This document shows positions 23,701 through 36,200 of a DNA stretch of 64,000 nucleotides, piece after piece. This stretch comes from Obelidium mucronatum (taxonomy: Eukaryota; Chytridiomycota; Chytridiomycetes; Chytridiales; Chytriomycetaceae), in the NCBI GenBank assembly GCA_025765595.1, contig JAIVFH010000105.1:51202-115201 (forward strand), in the 5' to 3' direction. Position 1 is the stretch's first letter. Each line of letters begins with the position of its first letter. The position numbers and the translations under genes were made by a program. The notes under the pieces are model-generated. The model saw only the letters and a list, made by a program, of their open reading frames with translations, was not told the DNA's origin and ran no database searches.

Positions 23701-26209
23701 GCGGCTTGAAGGTGTGCTTTTGAGAGAGCCTTTGATTGGAGTTCGCGCAATTTCGGCTCGAGGCTGAAAACCAACCGTTCCTAAGGGAACAATGTTAATG
23801 AGGTTGCGATTTACTATGTAAAACGAAATTGTACCAAGTGCGGATAATGGATCTTTGCTCATTTCATTGAATCGGACTGTTTTTCTTTCGGTGTTTATCT
23901 TGAGTGCTTCTGATGACCCAAGTGCAATAGACTGAACGATCTGTTGTCAGAGAATCAGCTGAGCATCAATTTAAAGTGTCCAACTAAAATACCTGATCCA
24001 CCACCGCATCTTCAGCGTCAGGTGGGGATACTCCACTTTCTTTGTCCCATTTTCGTGTCAATTGGAATTGATGCCGTTTTGGGAGTTGCGAGCTTTGGCT
24101 TCTGTCGTGGCTCTGACAATATTGTTAATTAAATAAGAATCATTCGAAATATACATACGGAAACTTAGTAGTCTACTAGGTTTTGCGGCAGTGGATGATT
24201 GTTTGCTGGGAGTCTTGGCTGAAACGAAACAATGTTACAATGTGAAACAACAATCAAATTCTCCAGTACTTTCTACGGCCCCCAAAAATCCTGGCGGTGA
24301 CCCAATCGTGGACAAATGTTTTGGAGTGTAAATGGACGAGCTTTGGACGCTTTGGACTGGGATTTTGTCTTTTTGAAGCTTAGAGCGCACATTTGCACGA
24401 ATCAAGTTCACTGCGTCTGGAGTAGCTGCTGTGAATTCGTCCGGTAGCGTTGGATATTTGAAGTGCGATACCTGGCGATTTCATCAACGCCTGTTTGACA
24501 TATTTCAAAGCCTTACATTTGCTTTCTTACTCATCCTATCTCGTATATGCAGCTTTGGTGTCACTGGCGCCAGTGTCATCCCTGATTTGGGTTGTTTTAT
24601 AGGGATTCTTTGACACGGATCGGCATTTTCCTCTTCACCACGAGCAGTCCTGAATTTATGGAATGAATATTCAGGGTAGCGTTGACATGGTACACCTTTC
24701 ATCTTTCAACTCCCGAATCGATGATTCCAATTCTTCATGCTTCTGAACCAATTGTTTATGAGCAGCCTTCGCATTGGAGCGAATGCCGTTCAAAACATTA
24801 ACTTCCTGTGATAAATGGTCAACTATTGTGACAGCACAGTTTAGATTAACTTTGGTTTGTTTCGATGGTACAAACTCTTCTCAGTCCAAAACGCTTTTGT
24901 TCAGAAGGGCAACTGATTCCAGCGTCTCATCCGCAGTTTTTACAGAAAAGTCCAACAGTTTTACGACTGACACCAAGTCTAGCATACCGTCCTCGGAGTA
25001 TGGAGTTATTCGTTCCTGCCCTCAAGCAATTAAAAAACACTTCGCTATTTCCGTTAAAATCACCCAACTGCTTGAATCTCTTTCCGGAATTGCTCGGACA
25101 ATTCATGCGGAATCTCTAACCGTGATTCCGATCCATCAATAAAATGCGTGTTGGCTCTGTCGTCCAAGACAGAGGAGATTATGTCTGATAGCAATAGGTA
25201 AATTAAACGTGAAGGCGGATGCAATACTGCGTACCAATATTTGCTTTGTTTGCTTCAATCCAAGCAAGGCAGTCCTTCCATAGAGAGCGCACAGCATCGA
25301 GTTTTTCGGAATGAATTTTTTGTAACTCTTGATATTCAGAATATCCTTGTCCGTCAACGAAGATTGGATTGGCTTCCATCTCCTTTTTGATTTCAGACAG
25401 CTTTTCCTGCGTTTTTATTTGCATTTAATAGCTGAGTTTTCCTCGAGCCAGATATCACTCACCAGTTCAACCAACACACCACAAAACTCTTGAGATAGAT
25501 ATGAGCCATACTCAACCCATTCTTTTGTTTCTTCATCGCGACTCGCGACATTCTCTCTGAATTGAGCTTCCAGCCGGTCAATGGCCGTTTGCATATCCCG
25601 AAGAGTCGTGCTCTCATCAAAAGGTTCTGGCAATGCTGGCAGGAATTCAGTATCGTTCAAAATAGACTATGTCAAGAACATACGCGAAATGCAGGATTCG
25701 TATTCTCTGCTCATTGTACACGAAAGAACATGCGTTGTTAGAGCAAGTAAGGCCTGCTCGAACCTGTGACACTTTTGGTGAACTTGAATCTCTTATCAAA
25801 TACCACAACGAGTTACCTTTCCCCTTTACAATCATCAAAATAACTCCGCCTTATTTGAAGAGAGGCTGGGAGTGCTCCATTCTTCTTTAAGAGCTCAAGT
25901 GCTTTTGCGACATTGTTCCGGAAGTCTCTTGACTGCGACCGGTCAAGCACAGGGAAACACGTTCTGAAGAGCTAAGGGAAAGATAAAAAAGGCAATCAGA
26001 GAAGATGCAAAGCAGCGGCGACTGCATACTTCTGCATCTACACAGCGGCATCCACTCTGACATAGGAGAAAGTATGCCACAGCTTCGAAAGCCTTTGGAT
26101 TTGCACTAGCGGCCCCCTTTGCGAAGAGTGTTTCAACCGAGATGGTGGGCGATTCAAAGCCAAGCAGACTTAGTGCGGAGAACACAGATTGTCTGACGAC
26201 GTTGGTCAT
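20743..26209 (-). CDS. HAUS6: Augmin (HAUS) complex subunit 6
   Basis: The N-terminal exon (from 26209) reads VFSALSLLGFESPTI, then NPKAFEAVAYFLL. The next has LFRTCFPVLDRSQSRDFRNN and KALELLKKNGALP, the HAUS6 N-terminal domain. Coiled-coil exons follow (LRDMQTAIDRLEAQ, AHKQLVQKHEELESS), then a long disordered region. The last exon, 23313-20743, holds ~856 residues and ends in a poly-Glu/Asp tail. At least ten introns are needed. A one-base frame break occurs at an A4 run (24050-24053 on +); A3 would join DTK to WDKESGV. Augmin recruits gamma-tubulin to spindle microtubules for branching nucleation. The disordered tail is unusually long, and middle exon borders remain approximate. Confidence 0.8.
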
Positions 26210-27010
26210 GGTGGTTGGGATGCTTGGTTTCTGTTATAAACGCGTTTTTTCTTCTGACAGTTTAAAAAGGAAGATTAACCCACATCTTCCAGATTCTTCC
26301 AGCATCAGTATCAGTTTCTATCAATTTACGTTTGTTTTCTTAACTTGGAATTACTGTGATTCACTACTTTGTCAGACTGAGAATTAGAAGGTTCTGCTGT
26401 TGGCACAATCAAGTCGTAATCATCGTCCATGAATGCGATTGCCCATGATTTAAGAAGTTGCATAGCTGTCTGTCACTCCACAACACCCACTCATAGCCCC
26501 GATCAAACAGGTCCAAAATAGATAGAAGCTTGCCTTTGCGTTGATTGGAACCACTTCTTATGGGGGGAAATTTTCTTTCCGTCCCTCCAGATCTTTCCAA
26601 TCGTACTTTAAAGACTGGTGGATTTGCGATTTTATGGTTTTCCCGGTTGTTTATCCACAAGCACGGTGATATAGTAGCTACAATCAATGGGTACAGGCTA
26701 CTAGAGGGCCATTGTTAAAAAAAGTCGAAACCACTTCCTTGTTCGAGATAGTGATTTCTGCTATAGTTTCGGCAGATTTTTAACACTTGCAAAAGTGACG
26801 ATCGAACTCTTTTGTTTTCGGACAGTGTTGTTGATCGCAGATTGGATGTTATCATGTCAATTCTCTAGGAGTCGCGCAACGAATAGCTCCCTCATGTTGA
26901 CGGTCCAATTTTTTATCTTTTTTTATTGGTGAGGCGAGCGAAGTATTTCTGCACTGAGACTATATTTTCATGCTCAGTATAACCTGTCAAAGCCTCCAGC
27001 CTTTCTATTT
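26210..27010. other. Intergenic 0.8 kb, no confident gene
   Basis: Upstream of augmin-6 and downstream of the first UNC-93-like gene. A 92-codon frame at 26409-26687 (-) has no recognisable domain, no flanking exons I can connect and ordinary composition; I do not call it a gene. The region presumably contains the augmin-6 promoter. Confidence 0.45.
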
Positions 27011-28538
27011 TCATTCCAACGCTTGAGGCACGACAACATCAAAACGCTCATCTCCGGTTACTACAAATGCTCCGAATACACCCAAAGCCAAAAATCCCAC
27101 CAAAACCGGGGCCCACAAATCAAGACTTGGGAGACCCTCATTGCTCAACATATACTGTGAACAAACGAATGCGATAGCAGTAGCAAAAGATCCATGAAAT
27201 CTCTGAGCTGCGAAGGCAGATGCATCTCCTTTGAAAAGAGTTCCCATGATTTTGTATCCTTGATTCGTAAGAATCTGTCAAGACGATAAGTGAGTGAGCG
27301 GAACAAAATGGTAAGGAAAAGCTTTCAAGCTTTTACTCAACAGCCTGTGCCAGAGCGAATCCCATGGTACCAAATAGCAAAATGTCGAACTGGTTCTCGG
27401 GACCAACCACCCACAACACACCCATCACAATACTGTATAATGTCAAAGCAAGAATAAGCATTGGACGAGGACCGACTTTGTCTGTTACAGGGTCCCACAA
27501 ATACCGAGGCTACAGTCGTGACCACACCAGCTCCAACATTTAAATACAGCTTCGCGGCCAAGTCTTTGGCCTCGTCATCCGTGTGAATAAAGAGAGGAAT
27601 TGATCCACTTGAAAATGCCATATGAATGCTTCCACTGTAACAAAATGGCGCCAGAATCAACATGGTTGGATGCGTTAATCGAGAACACGTCTTCCATAAA
27701 GAAGGCTTTGCCTCTTCCAAACTCGTAACATCCAAATCCTCATATTCGTTTCCAGGTTCAGGGCGGGACATCAAATACACCATCAAGAGTGGTCCAACGG
27801 CTCCAATACAAGCCAAGATCTCAAATACAAACACCTTGTCGAACTCTTGACGAAATAAGTAGGATGTAAACAGTGGCCCAATCACGGATGCAAATCCTAG
27901 AAAGGAAAAGAATAGGCCGGTATATCTTCCCAGCTCATTCTTTGGAGCACATTTGGTCAGATACACAGATTCACACGCCCAAAGGACGGAGGCTGCAATT
28001 CCTAGTAAAAGACATGCCGGCATCAAAAATCCAAGCTGGATTAATTTTTTTAGAGGCATCAGTCCAACGTTTCCAGATCCATACCTGTTGCACTTCAGAA
28101 CTTGAATTCAATGCCAAAATGATTGCAACCCCAAAGAGAGAATAAACCAGCGAAGAAGAAAGCAAGGAAGTTCGAACTCCCAAAGAATCCACTGTTTCAT
28201 GCAAAACAAGTGATAGCCTGAGTCACAGCGAGTAAATTGGTTGAGCACAAACCAATGGCTGCAGCTCCAAACAGATTGGAAAATGCGAAGCTCAAATAAA
28301 CTGCCCCAACACATGCAAATGCAACGGATTTGGGAAGAATGGTTGTGGCAAGGTTCTTTTTGCAAAACAAAGCCAAAGATCAGATCATCATTGCCTTGCT
28401 TGAAGCAGATACCTGAGAAACTTCATAGCCAACAAAGATACAAAAGAATGCCGACGCAAGAACAAGAACATCTGCCAGTCTGTATCCACGGGGACATGGC
28501 GGCCGTTCAGATCCAAGAAGGTGTTCTTGCTCTTCCAT
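27011..28538 (-). CDS. UNC-93-like MFS transporter, paralogue A
   Basis: A multi-exon gene from MEEQEHLLGSERPP (ATG at 28538) to 27011. The first TM is LADVLVLASAFFCIFVGYEV. Later segments give LLLGIAASVLWACESVYLTK, ELGRYTGLFFSFLGFAS and SRPEPGNEYEDLD, typical of the UNC-93 family of 12-TM proteins (PF05978). It is the most divergent of the three tandem copies. A one-base insertion in G3 at 27490-27492 breaks the frame between SVFVGP and VTDKVGPRPMLI; dropping one base restores the conserved GPVTD motif. UNC-93 members regulate ion channels or receptor trafficking in animals; the fungal role is undefined. Confidence 0.75.
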
Positions 28539-28777
28539 TTTCAACACCTGAAGGGTCTTTATTAAGGAATTTGACATGTTAATAAATTCAACTTGAAGAG
28601 TCTCATCCACCTGAGCTTCGATAGCAGGCAGCAGGTGGTAATGGTTTAAGTCCAAACTATTCTGCGTTTACGGAAGCAATGTTTCGAAATTATTGAGAAT
28701 TCTCATTCCTTTTCCGCATATCCCGACCAAATTCTGAGACGATAGTCAATCAAGGGGTCTTGCGTATTAAATTATTT
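28539..28777. other. Intergenic, 5' flank of UNC-93-like gene A
   Basis: Contains an alternative in-frame upstream ATG for paralogue A (MSNSLIKTLQ, near 28578) and AT-rich promoter-like sequence. No other gene is seen. Confidence 0.4.
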
Positions 28778-28886
28778 CGATTGGGTCACCGCCAGGATTT
28801 TTGGGGGCCGTAGAAAGTACTGGAGAATTTGATTGTTGTTTCACATTGTAACATTGTTTCGTTTCAGCCAAGACTCCCAGCAAACA
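28778..28886 (+). repeat. 109-bp perfect inverted copy of an augmin-6 exon-intron-exon piece
   Basis: This segment, from cgattgggtcaccgccagga to cccagcaaaca, reads identically to the minus strand of 24308-24200. It carries the 3' end of one HAUS6 exon, a complete 53-bp intron and the first bases of the next exon. Because the intron is retained, it was copied as DNA, not through mRNA. Sequence on both sides is unrelated. Confidence 0.9.
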
Positions 28887-29297
28887 TGAGTGGGAATGCG
28901 TTGATGCCTTTTGGAGCAATCGTCAATGAAGAGAATTCAGTCAAGCAGTGCATTCAGACAATGTCATTTCTTTTAAATGGTGAATTTTGCGACGGAAGTC
29001 GATGCAATCAAATCAGCACCATACTCGAAGGAGAATACTGGCCACCGATTTTGTGCATACGCATAGCCCAATGCCCATGATTGAACACTAATTTATCAAA
29101 CTGCATCAAATCAATTACTGCTCAGAAAGCCTCCAGTTCACCATTGTATCCCGTATTTTACTTAAAGCCTGCATCCATCGAAATTCGACTTGACAGCTTC
29201 TGCCTGGAGAATACAAAACAGCGTCAGAAGTTAGTTCTTGACTTGGATACGATTTTTATTGGCCCACGGCCCCACATATTATATAGAGTTGATTGAC
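28887..29297. other. Intergenic, possible decayed coding remnant
   Basis: Short + strand frames begin directly after the duplicated segment (MSGNALMPFGAIV at 28886; RQKLVLDLDTIFIGPRPH near 29225). No continuous gene can be built and no domain is recognised. It could be remnant coding sequence carried with the 109-bp insertion. Confidence 0.35.
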
Positions 29298-30986
29298 TTA
29301 TGCAATGGAAGTCTTCGCCGTGTGATTTTCTTCGACACCTGAAACTACGCCTTCGCCGACAATATCAGCATGCACTTCCACAACTTCGTCCTTGTTTCCT
29401 GCTGCTGCCTCCCAAGAGACTCCACGAGTGGACACCCAAGTGGATAGAATGGCACCAACAAATAATGCCCCAAGTAGTGGCACCCAAACTGCCATGTTAG
29501 GAGCCCCGTCTTCCTTGAGCATCGCTTTACTTAAAAAGAAACAGATTCCAATCATCGAAGAAGCGTGAAACTTGTAAGCTGCATATGCCGTCGAGTTTGC
29601 TGGGAACAAACCCGCCAGAATCTTGTATATTTGATTGAGAAGCGTCGCGTCGCTCATGGCGCAAATAATATTGACTGGGTAAAGAAGCGGAAGGTTGTTG
29701 TAAGGCTCTGGGTGGACCCAAAGAGCTACCAAAACCCCCATGTGTATCACGGCATCGACAGCCACAATCAGAGTAGGGTTGTTGACAAAATCAGTGACTG
29801 GTCCAATTGAAAATGAAGCAAGTGTTAATGCAACACCGTATGCTGCGGCAATATATAGTTTCGTTCGCAAGTCGTCGGTTGGTGAATCAGTCTTCACAAA
29901 CAGCGCAAGTGATCCAGTCGCAAACGCTGACCCAAAAATTAAAATCAAAATCTAACCAATTCGGAAACAAAAAACAAACATACTTTGCTGGAACGAGTGC
30001 AAGTAAACAAGTACTGCCACCATCAGCATTTTCTTGCTGACAATAATCTTGAAAGCCTTCAAGAATAGGGGCGTTTTATCCTCTAATTTGAGGGCAGGCT
30101 CAATGGGAGCAGATGGATTTGCGGGTTCCGGGCGTGTCCAGATATAAATCAAAATGACTGGCCCCAAAGCTCCCACTCCAGCCAAAATCTTGAACGCATC
30201 TTCCTATAAAAACATTACCACCATCAATTATATTCAAGACGGTTTGAAGTCCCCATACTTTGTTCATCTTGGCTTCCAACAAGAACGCTGTAAGCAGCGG
30301 CCCAATGAAGTTTGCCGCGGAAGTCAAGCCAAAAAAGACGCCAGTGTATCGCCCAATTGTAGCTTTTGTGGCACATTTAATGACATACAGTCCCTGGGCT
30401 GTCCACAGTACAGCAGCTCCAATTCCGATAAGGATAGCTGCTGGGATCAAAACAGCAAGTTGTTTGGAGATGTCTCCAGTCAGAATGATGGCAACAACAT
30501 TCGAAAAGTCGAATGCTGTGTAAGTCAAGGCAGCAAAGAACATGGCTGGCCTGATTGATATGAGTATGAGAATCGTTGACAGCGTTTCAGAGGAAACAAC
30601 AGCCAGATACATACCGAGGACCAATGCGGTCAACCAAAGGAGCAGCGCCAAAGAGATTAAAAAGGGCAAAGGCCAAGTACTAAAACATTCGAGACAGGAG
30701 TCAGTTGCCAAGTTAGACTTACAGAAACAACAGAACTCACCAGCGACCCAAGTTCCGGGAAGGCTACGGGACCACTCGGAAGCACAGTCGATGCCATATT
30801 CTGCAGTAGATAGTTGTCGAAAGAGTATCAGCTGGCCAGGATACTTAAGGGATGACTAACGCTATCACAAACCTGGCACACACTGAATGCAGTGAAGACG
30901 AAGAGAAACGCAATACCCAAAACTATGACATCTCCGATGCGATTCAGCTTCAGTAAAGAAACTTTTGCATCTGATTTGGGAAGCAT
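29298..30986 (-). CDS. UNC-93-like MFS transporter, paralogue B
   Basis: I start at the ATG at 30986 (MLPKSDAKVSLLKLNRIGDV). Exons join as NMASTVLPSGP, LYLAFALFNLFGAAPLVDRI, FFAALTYTAFDFSNVVAIIL, GIGAAVLWTAQGLYVIKCA and IGRYTGVFFGLTSAANF, then TRPEPANPSAPIEP. The last exon holds the C-terminal bundle (NNPTLIVAVDAVIHMG, NSTAYAAYKFHAS). GAAVLW-x-x-QG-x-Y and IGRY-x-G-x-FF are hallmark motifs of the UNC-93 family. Intron positions are shared with paralogue C, consistent with tandem duplication. No frame breaks were noticed. Confidence 0.85.
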
Positions 30987-31085
30987 TTGTGAACGCTTGT
31001 TTTTGGCTCTTTTTTTAATTTCCAAAAGTGGATGACAAACTCTTTTTGAGAAGGAAAAATTGTGGCGGAATTGAAATCTTTATTT

Positions 31086-32630
31086 TCATTGCTTTGAGTC
31101 GGACGATACAGGAATTAATGCCGCCGTAGTCTGATTAAGATTTTGAAAGGACAGGACTTCTTCATCCTGTGCCTGCTCCCGCCAGTTGATTTCCTTGGTT
31201 GAGATCCACGTGCTTATAATGGCCCCAACGAAAAGCACCGACAATAAGGGGACCCACGCTGCCATATTTGGCATCCCGTCACTCTTTAATAGTGCTTTGC
31301 TCACAAAGAAACAAACGCCCATCATGAACGATGCATGGAATTTATACGCCGCGTACGCTGTCGAGTTTGCCGCAAACAATCCAGCTATAATCTTGTACAC
31401 TTGATTGTTAAGTGTAGCATCACTAATTGCGAAGATAATATTGCAAGGGTACAGAAGTGCCAAGTTATTGTAGGGATTAGGATGCACCCATAGTGCCACT
31501 AGTGCCCCTAAGTGAATCGCGGAATCCACAGCAATAATGAGAGTCGGATTATTTACTCGATCCGTGATGGGACCGATTGCGAATGCTCCAGTTGTCAGAG
31601 CTGCGCCATAGGCAGCAGCAACATAAAGTTTCGTTCTTAAATCATCTGTTGGGGAGTCCGTTTTTATAAATAACTGTAAAGTTGCACTATTGAATGCCTG
31701 CTCGAATGAATTCAAGTACACAAGCACTGCCACCATCAGCATCTTCTTTGAAACGATAATTTTAAACGCTCTCAGCAACAGAGGAGTACTATCTATTTCT
31801 GCAGGGGTTTGATCCAATGGTGCAGAAGGGTTCGAAGGTTCAGGTCGAGTCCAAATATAGATCAGAATAATTGGGCCAAGGGCTCCAACACTTGATAGTA
31901 CTAAAAACGATGTGACCTTTTGAGAATAAAAAGCGATAAATTATCTATTGTTAATCTGAACTCCAAGATATTTACCTTATCGACATCCATTTGCAACAAT
32001 GTTGCAGTCAGCAGAGGACCAAAGACATTGGAGGCATTCATGATGCCAAAAAATATCCCAGAATACCTTCCGATTGTTTGTTTCGATGCGCATCGAATAA
32101 CATATTCTCCTTGAGCTGACCACAAGACAGCTGCCCCGGCACCAATCAAGATCGCGGCGGGAATCAGAACATCCAATTGTTTACCAGAGTCTCCGCTTAA
32201 TAGAATTGCTCCCACATTTGAAAAATCAAAAGTTGTATATGTCAGGGCGCCAACAAACATTGCCGCTCTTTGAAAGGAATTTTTTGGTTAGCGCCCCACA
32301 AACAATCTAGTAATCATACCTAGATCCAATCCGATCGACAAAAGGACCAGCCCCAAATAAGTTAAAAAGCGCGAAAGAGAGATAGAGAACTCCAAGTGTT
32401 GGAAACGCGACTTCACTGCTCGGAAGAACAGTTGAAGCCATATTCTACATAAACAAGCCAGCTTAGTGAGCCGGCCGTCGGATTGATGAATCAATTATTA
32501 GTATTGAATATACCTGAGATACAGAAAATGCCGTGAAGATGCATAGAAACGCAAAGGCTAATACAATGACATCGAAGATTCGATTCTGTTTGAAAAGGGA
32601 TGTGTTCGCGTTGATTTCGTTTTCCGACAT
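31086..32630 (-). CDS. UNC-93-like MFS transporter, paralogue C
   Basis: The start is the ATG at 32630 (MSENEINANTSLFKQNRIFD); the longer frame upstream begins only with TTG. The domain order matches paralogue B: NMASTVLPSSEVAFPTLG, FALFNLFGAGPFVDRIG, GAGAAVLWSAQGEYVIRCAS, IGRYSGIFFGIMNASNVFGP and TRPEPSNPSAPLDQ, then a long last exon ending SSDSKQ. B and C are much closer to each other than to A, so the B/C split is the recent one. About 12 TM helices are predicted from the hydrophobic spacing. Confidence 0.85.
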
Positions 32631-32826
32631 TGGTATATTCCCTTCCAATCGAGATCAAAAGTTCGGTAATAGAACTGGAAGCTGAAGCTGAAGAAGTCTT
32701 TGTTTGTAGTGAAAGGGATTTTCAAGGGTTGATTCATTGATAAACTTCGAATAAATACAAACATTTTGAATAATTAAAAACATTGCTTTATTCCCCAACA
32801 CACCACAACGCTTTTCAAACCATATG

Positions 32827-33054
32827 TTATTGCCGCGGAAGCTGTTGCAGTTGTTGTAACTGCTTCAGTCGACTCAAAATATCCCCGACACCACCAGCAT
32901 CAGAAGTTGTGCTTCCAATGTTTCCAGTTACAGCATTGGTGGAAACGCCTGTCGAATTCGAACTAAATCCACCTAATGCCGGGTTTGACGGCAAAACTCC
33001 AGTCACATTCGTTTGTGGCACAGAGGTATTGAGCAGACTATTATAAGCGTTATA

Positions 33055-33091
<37 letters not shown>

Positions 33092-36000
33092 GGAATCTGC
33101 TGATGTTGCAGGGGTTGCTGTTGCTGTTGTTGTTGCTGACCCAATAACGATAGGAGACCCGAGAGCTGGTTGCCTGCAAAACCAGTTTGTTGCTGTTGAA
33201 CAGGTTGAGGCTGCAATGGCACCTGCTGCTGATGCTGTTGCTGCTGCAAGCCCGCCAGCATTCCCATCAAACCAGACTGCTGTGGCTGTTGCTGTTGTTG
33301 GGGTTGCACTTGCTGCGGCTTTTGCTGCTGGAACAAACTGTTCAAGCCCATTAATCCAGTATTTTGGAGCGGCTGCTGCTGTTGAGGAATTTGTTGCTGT
33401 TGTTGTCCTTGCTGTAGTTGTGACATAAGCGCCAAGAGACCGGCAGCATCACCACCGCCACCTCCTCCCAACGCACTGGCGAGTAGCCCCAAAAGTGCGG
33501 CATTTGGTTGCTGTTGTTGCTGTTGCTGCTGCTGTTGCTGCTGAGCGGCAAATTGGGCCAGCAAATTGTTGGTTTGCCCAAGATTCTGCTGCGGTTGCTG
33601 CCCGAAATTGCCCAAAATGTTTGCCAACGGGTTCACAGCTGCACGAGCTTGACGCTCTTGTAGAACCAGCGAAGCAGCAAAATCAAAGCCGACATTGTCA
33701 TATTCTGAGGATGAAATCAAAAAAAAACCCCTTAGAAGATGCTCGACACTATTCCTGCCAGTAATGAACTTTACCAGACACTCTTCCTCCAGAGTGAAAC
33801 ATGTGAATCGAAATTTTTCCCAGTTGCACATGGTGACGTTCAATGAACACGACTGCGCGAACGCTCTCCGCCATCATTTGTTGCACAACGTGCCGAAGCG
33901 AGTGGCTTGGGTTAAAGTGAAGAATGTCAACTAGGATCCCGGATCCTTTCATAACAGCCTCTACACGGGACACAAAAGAACTTTTGAACGAACAAATAAA
34001 TAAAAAAGAATTTTGAGTTAAAACACCAAAAACTTCGAAGAAAATAGGCGCTGAAACTAGTGAATTACCTGTCTGGCTTATCAATTAAAATAAATTGACA
34101 TTCTGGTACAGCTGTTCCAAATCTCCTTGGCAATGGGAAATCAGAAGTCTTCAAAGAACTCAAATCCACTGTGTGGATAGTTGGTTTTGGCGGCTCCTGC
34201 TGAGTCAAAAAGGCGGGAAGCGCACTGGTAGTAGAGCCGCCATTGGCAGCAGCAGCAGCCGCCGCACTTTTTTGTTGCAACAACATCTGGGCTTGCTGCA
34301 AACCACTCAACCCACCTGGAGCAGGCCTGGGAATATGCGGAGAGTCGAATTTGGAACGGCGCGCTGGAGAAGACGCACGACGAGATGTGGATGACTTGGA
34401 ATCATCGGCTTTACGGTCACTTTTCCTGTCATCATCGTACCGACTGGATTTCCTGTCATCGTCATCGTCATATCTCGACCTTCTGTCATCCCTGTTCAAC
34501 AAATGACTAAGCACTCCTCAAATTCCAAACGCCGTGGTGAAACCAACCTGCGATCGCGATCCCTGTCATCCCGTCTGGAATCACTCCCACGTCTCTCCCG
34601 TGATCTAGATCGCTCCCGATCCCTCCCTCCATTTCGTCTATCCCGAGATCTCGACCGGTCTCTGTCTCGTCTTGAGTCACTTGCCCTCCTGTCGCGAGAT
34701 CTAGAACGATCACGACGTGAGGCCGAGCTGCGGGAATCCGCTTTGGAATCTCGACGGACTGGACTCTTGTCTCGTGCATCTCTGTCTCTTGGAGCACCCA
34801 AACCTGGTTTATCTCTGGAGAGCTTTAAATCTAAAAAGAGTTGGTGAGCGTTTTCGCTAGCCAAAAGAAAAAACAAAGAAATGCAACTTCTTTTTTTTTC
34901 ACATACCCACAGCTCCTCCCTGAATAATTCTTCCTTGTTCAAGCCGGATAGCTTCACTACAAGCAGTAGGATCTGTGTATTGTACAAACCCAAATCCACT
35001 CTTCAACAACACTTCTACAATATTTCCATAATTGGCAAAAATAGCAGCCACTTCGAATCGATCTGTTCTGTCTGTAATCAAATTCCCAATAAAGAGACGA
35101 GCATTTAAAGGCATTTGGTTCACAAGGGAAGGAGGACTACTGAATGCAACCGTAAACCGAGGATGGAATTGATTTGGATTTTCGACTCCGGCGCTATGGG
35201 CAGCACGTGCTGCTTGCACTATTACCGAAACTATTTGGTTGCTGTGTGAGACAGCTGTGCCTGGAGTTACACAGTTTCCATCTCCTGTAGTATTTCTTTG
35301 GGCGGCAGTGGGACCGTTTGATGGACGCTTTGAGTTAGTCGATTGGCGCGAAGTTTGTTGAGTAGACGACGAGGCGGTTGCAGGGGCCGATGCAGCTTGA
35401 AGTTTTCGTTGCTCTTCTTCCCACAGTGGATGACCCGGAGGGGGCCCTGAATTCAGGTACTTTGCTCGTTTCGCATCAGGGTCAGTAGGCTGGACAGCCA
35501 CCGTACCGCTTTCTACTTCCTCTTCCTCCTCTTCTTCCTCATGTACTTTTGCAGGAACCGTTTGAACAGGTGCTGTGGCATTCTTTGAAGGTGTATCAGC
35601 TTTACTTGGAGTCGTTGTAGCGGCAGTGGATGTGTGCGTGTTTGTGGGATGAATGGACGGAATATTGGCAGCATGATGAGCATATGCGGCAGCTATTATA
35701 GCCTCCTGCTGGGCAGCAGCCATTATTTGTTGTTGATAATATGCTGCCGCGTATTGTTGATAATATTCTTGTTGAGCCTGCTGGGTTGGATCCAAATACT
35801 GAGCTACTTCGGGTGTTCCAGTTACGATAGCAGTAGAAACATCAAAGGAAGTGGAAGAGGAAGGCGTGAAATCATACGTAACATCGTCGGGCAAGGTGGG
35901 AAGGTTGCGTTGGGAAAGGTCAGCGGTAGGCAAAACCAACTCCTCACCCGAAGCAGCAGTATTTACAGCGGATGATGATGATGATTCGGCATTGTTAGAG

Positions 36001-36200
36001 CCACTAGGGTCATACTCGTCTCTGGTGGTTGTTGGGGAAATAGCTTCATTCGAATCTTCTTCAATTTCCATCGCTGCTTCTTCGGGGTCGTATTCTTCAG
36101 TGCTATTTCGCTGTTTAGTGTCATCGTCCTCCAAAGCACTTTGTGCAGCTTTTGGATCTGCCTCAGTGGAAACCCCAGACTCATGAGTGGGAGTAGTCAT
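32827..36200 (-). CDS. RRM/RS-domain RNA-binding protein with NCOA5-like domain and poly-Gln tail
   Basis: The N-terminal ~280 residues are acidic and Ser/Thr-rich with an AAYYQQQ segment. One RRM follows (RNP2 RLFIGNL, RNP1 SGFGFVQYT) near 35100-34910. Next is a long RS/RD-repeat region (RDRDRSRSRDRR type) at 34860-34400, then a Gly/Ala/Gln linker. A compact domain (PECQFILIDKPD, SGILVDILHFN, RAVVFIERHHV) resembles the anticodon-binding-like fold of NCOA5. The C-terminus (33660-32827) is Gln-rich with an almost pure CAG/CTG tract at 33057-33091. This composition fits a nuclear pre-mRNA processing or transcription co-factor. At least four introns are required; exon edges are approximate. Confidence 0.75.

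Noticed and set aside
24882..24884. In-frame TGA within the augmin-6 coiled-coil region (after NKSVLD)
   Set aside because: It can be placed inside a plausible phase-0 intron with a gtttt donor and an acceptor after ttgaccatttatcacag, so a premature stop or recoded UGA is not required.
25665..25700. Possible 17-nt intron (gtatgt...ttgacatag) in augmin-6
   Set aside because: The reading frame does not continue across it. A longer intron ending at the same acceptor gives a consistent phase.
26409..26687. 92-codon minus-strand frame as a gene
   Set aside because: No domain, no connecting exons and no sign of conservation that can be judged here.
33057..33091. CTG repeat as an independent satellite
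   Set aside because: It encodes part of the poly-Gln tail of the RRM/RS protein in frame.
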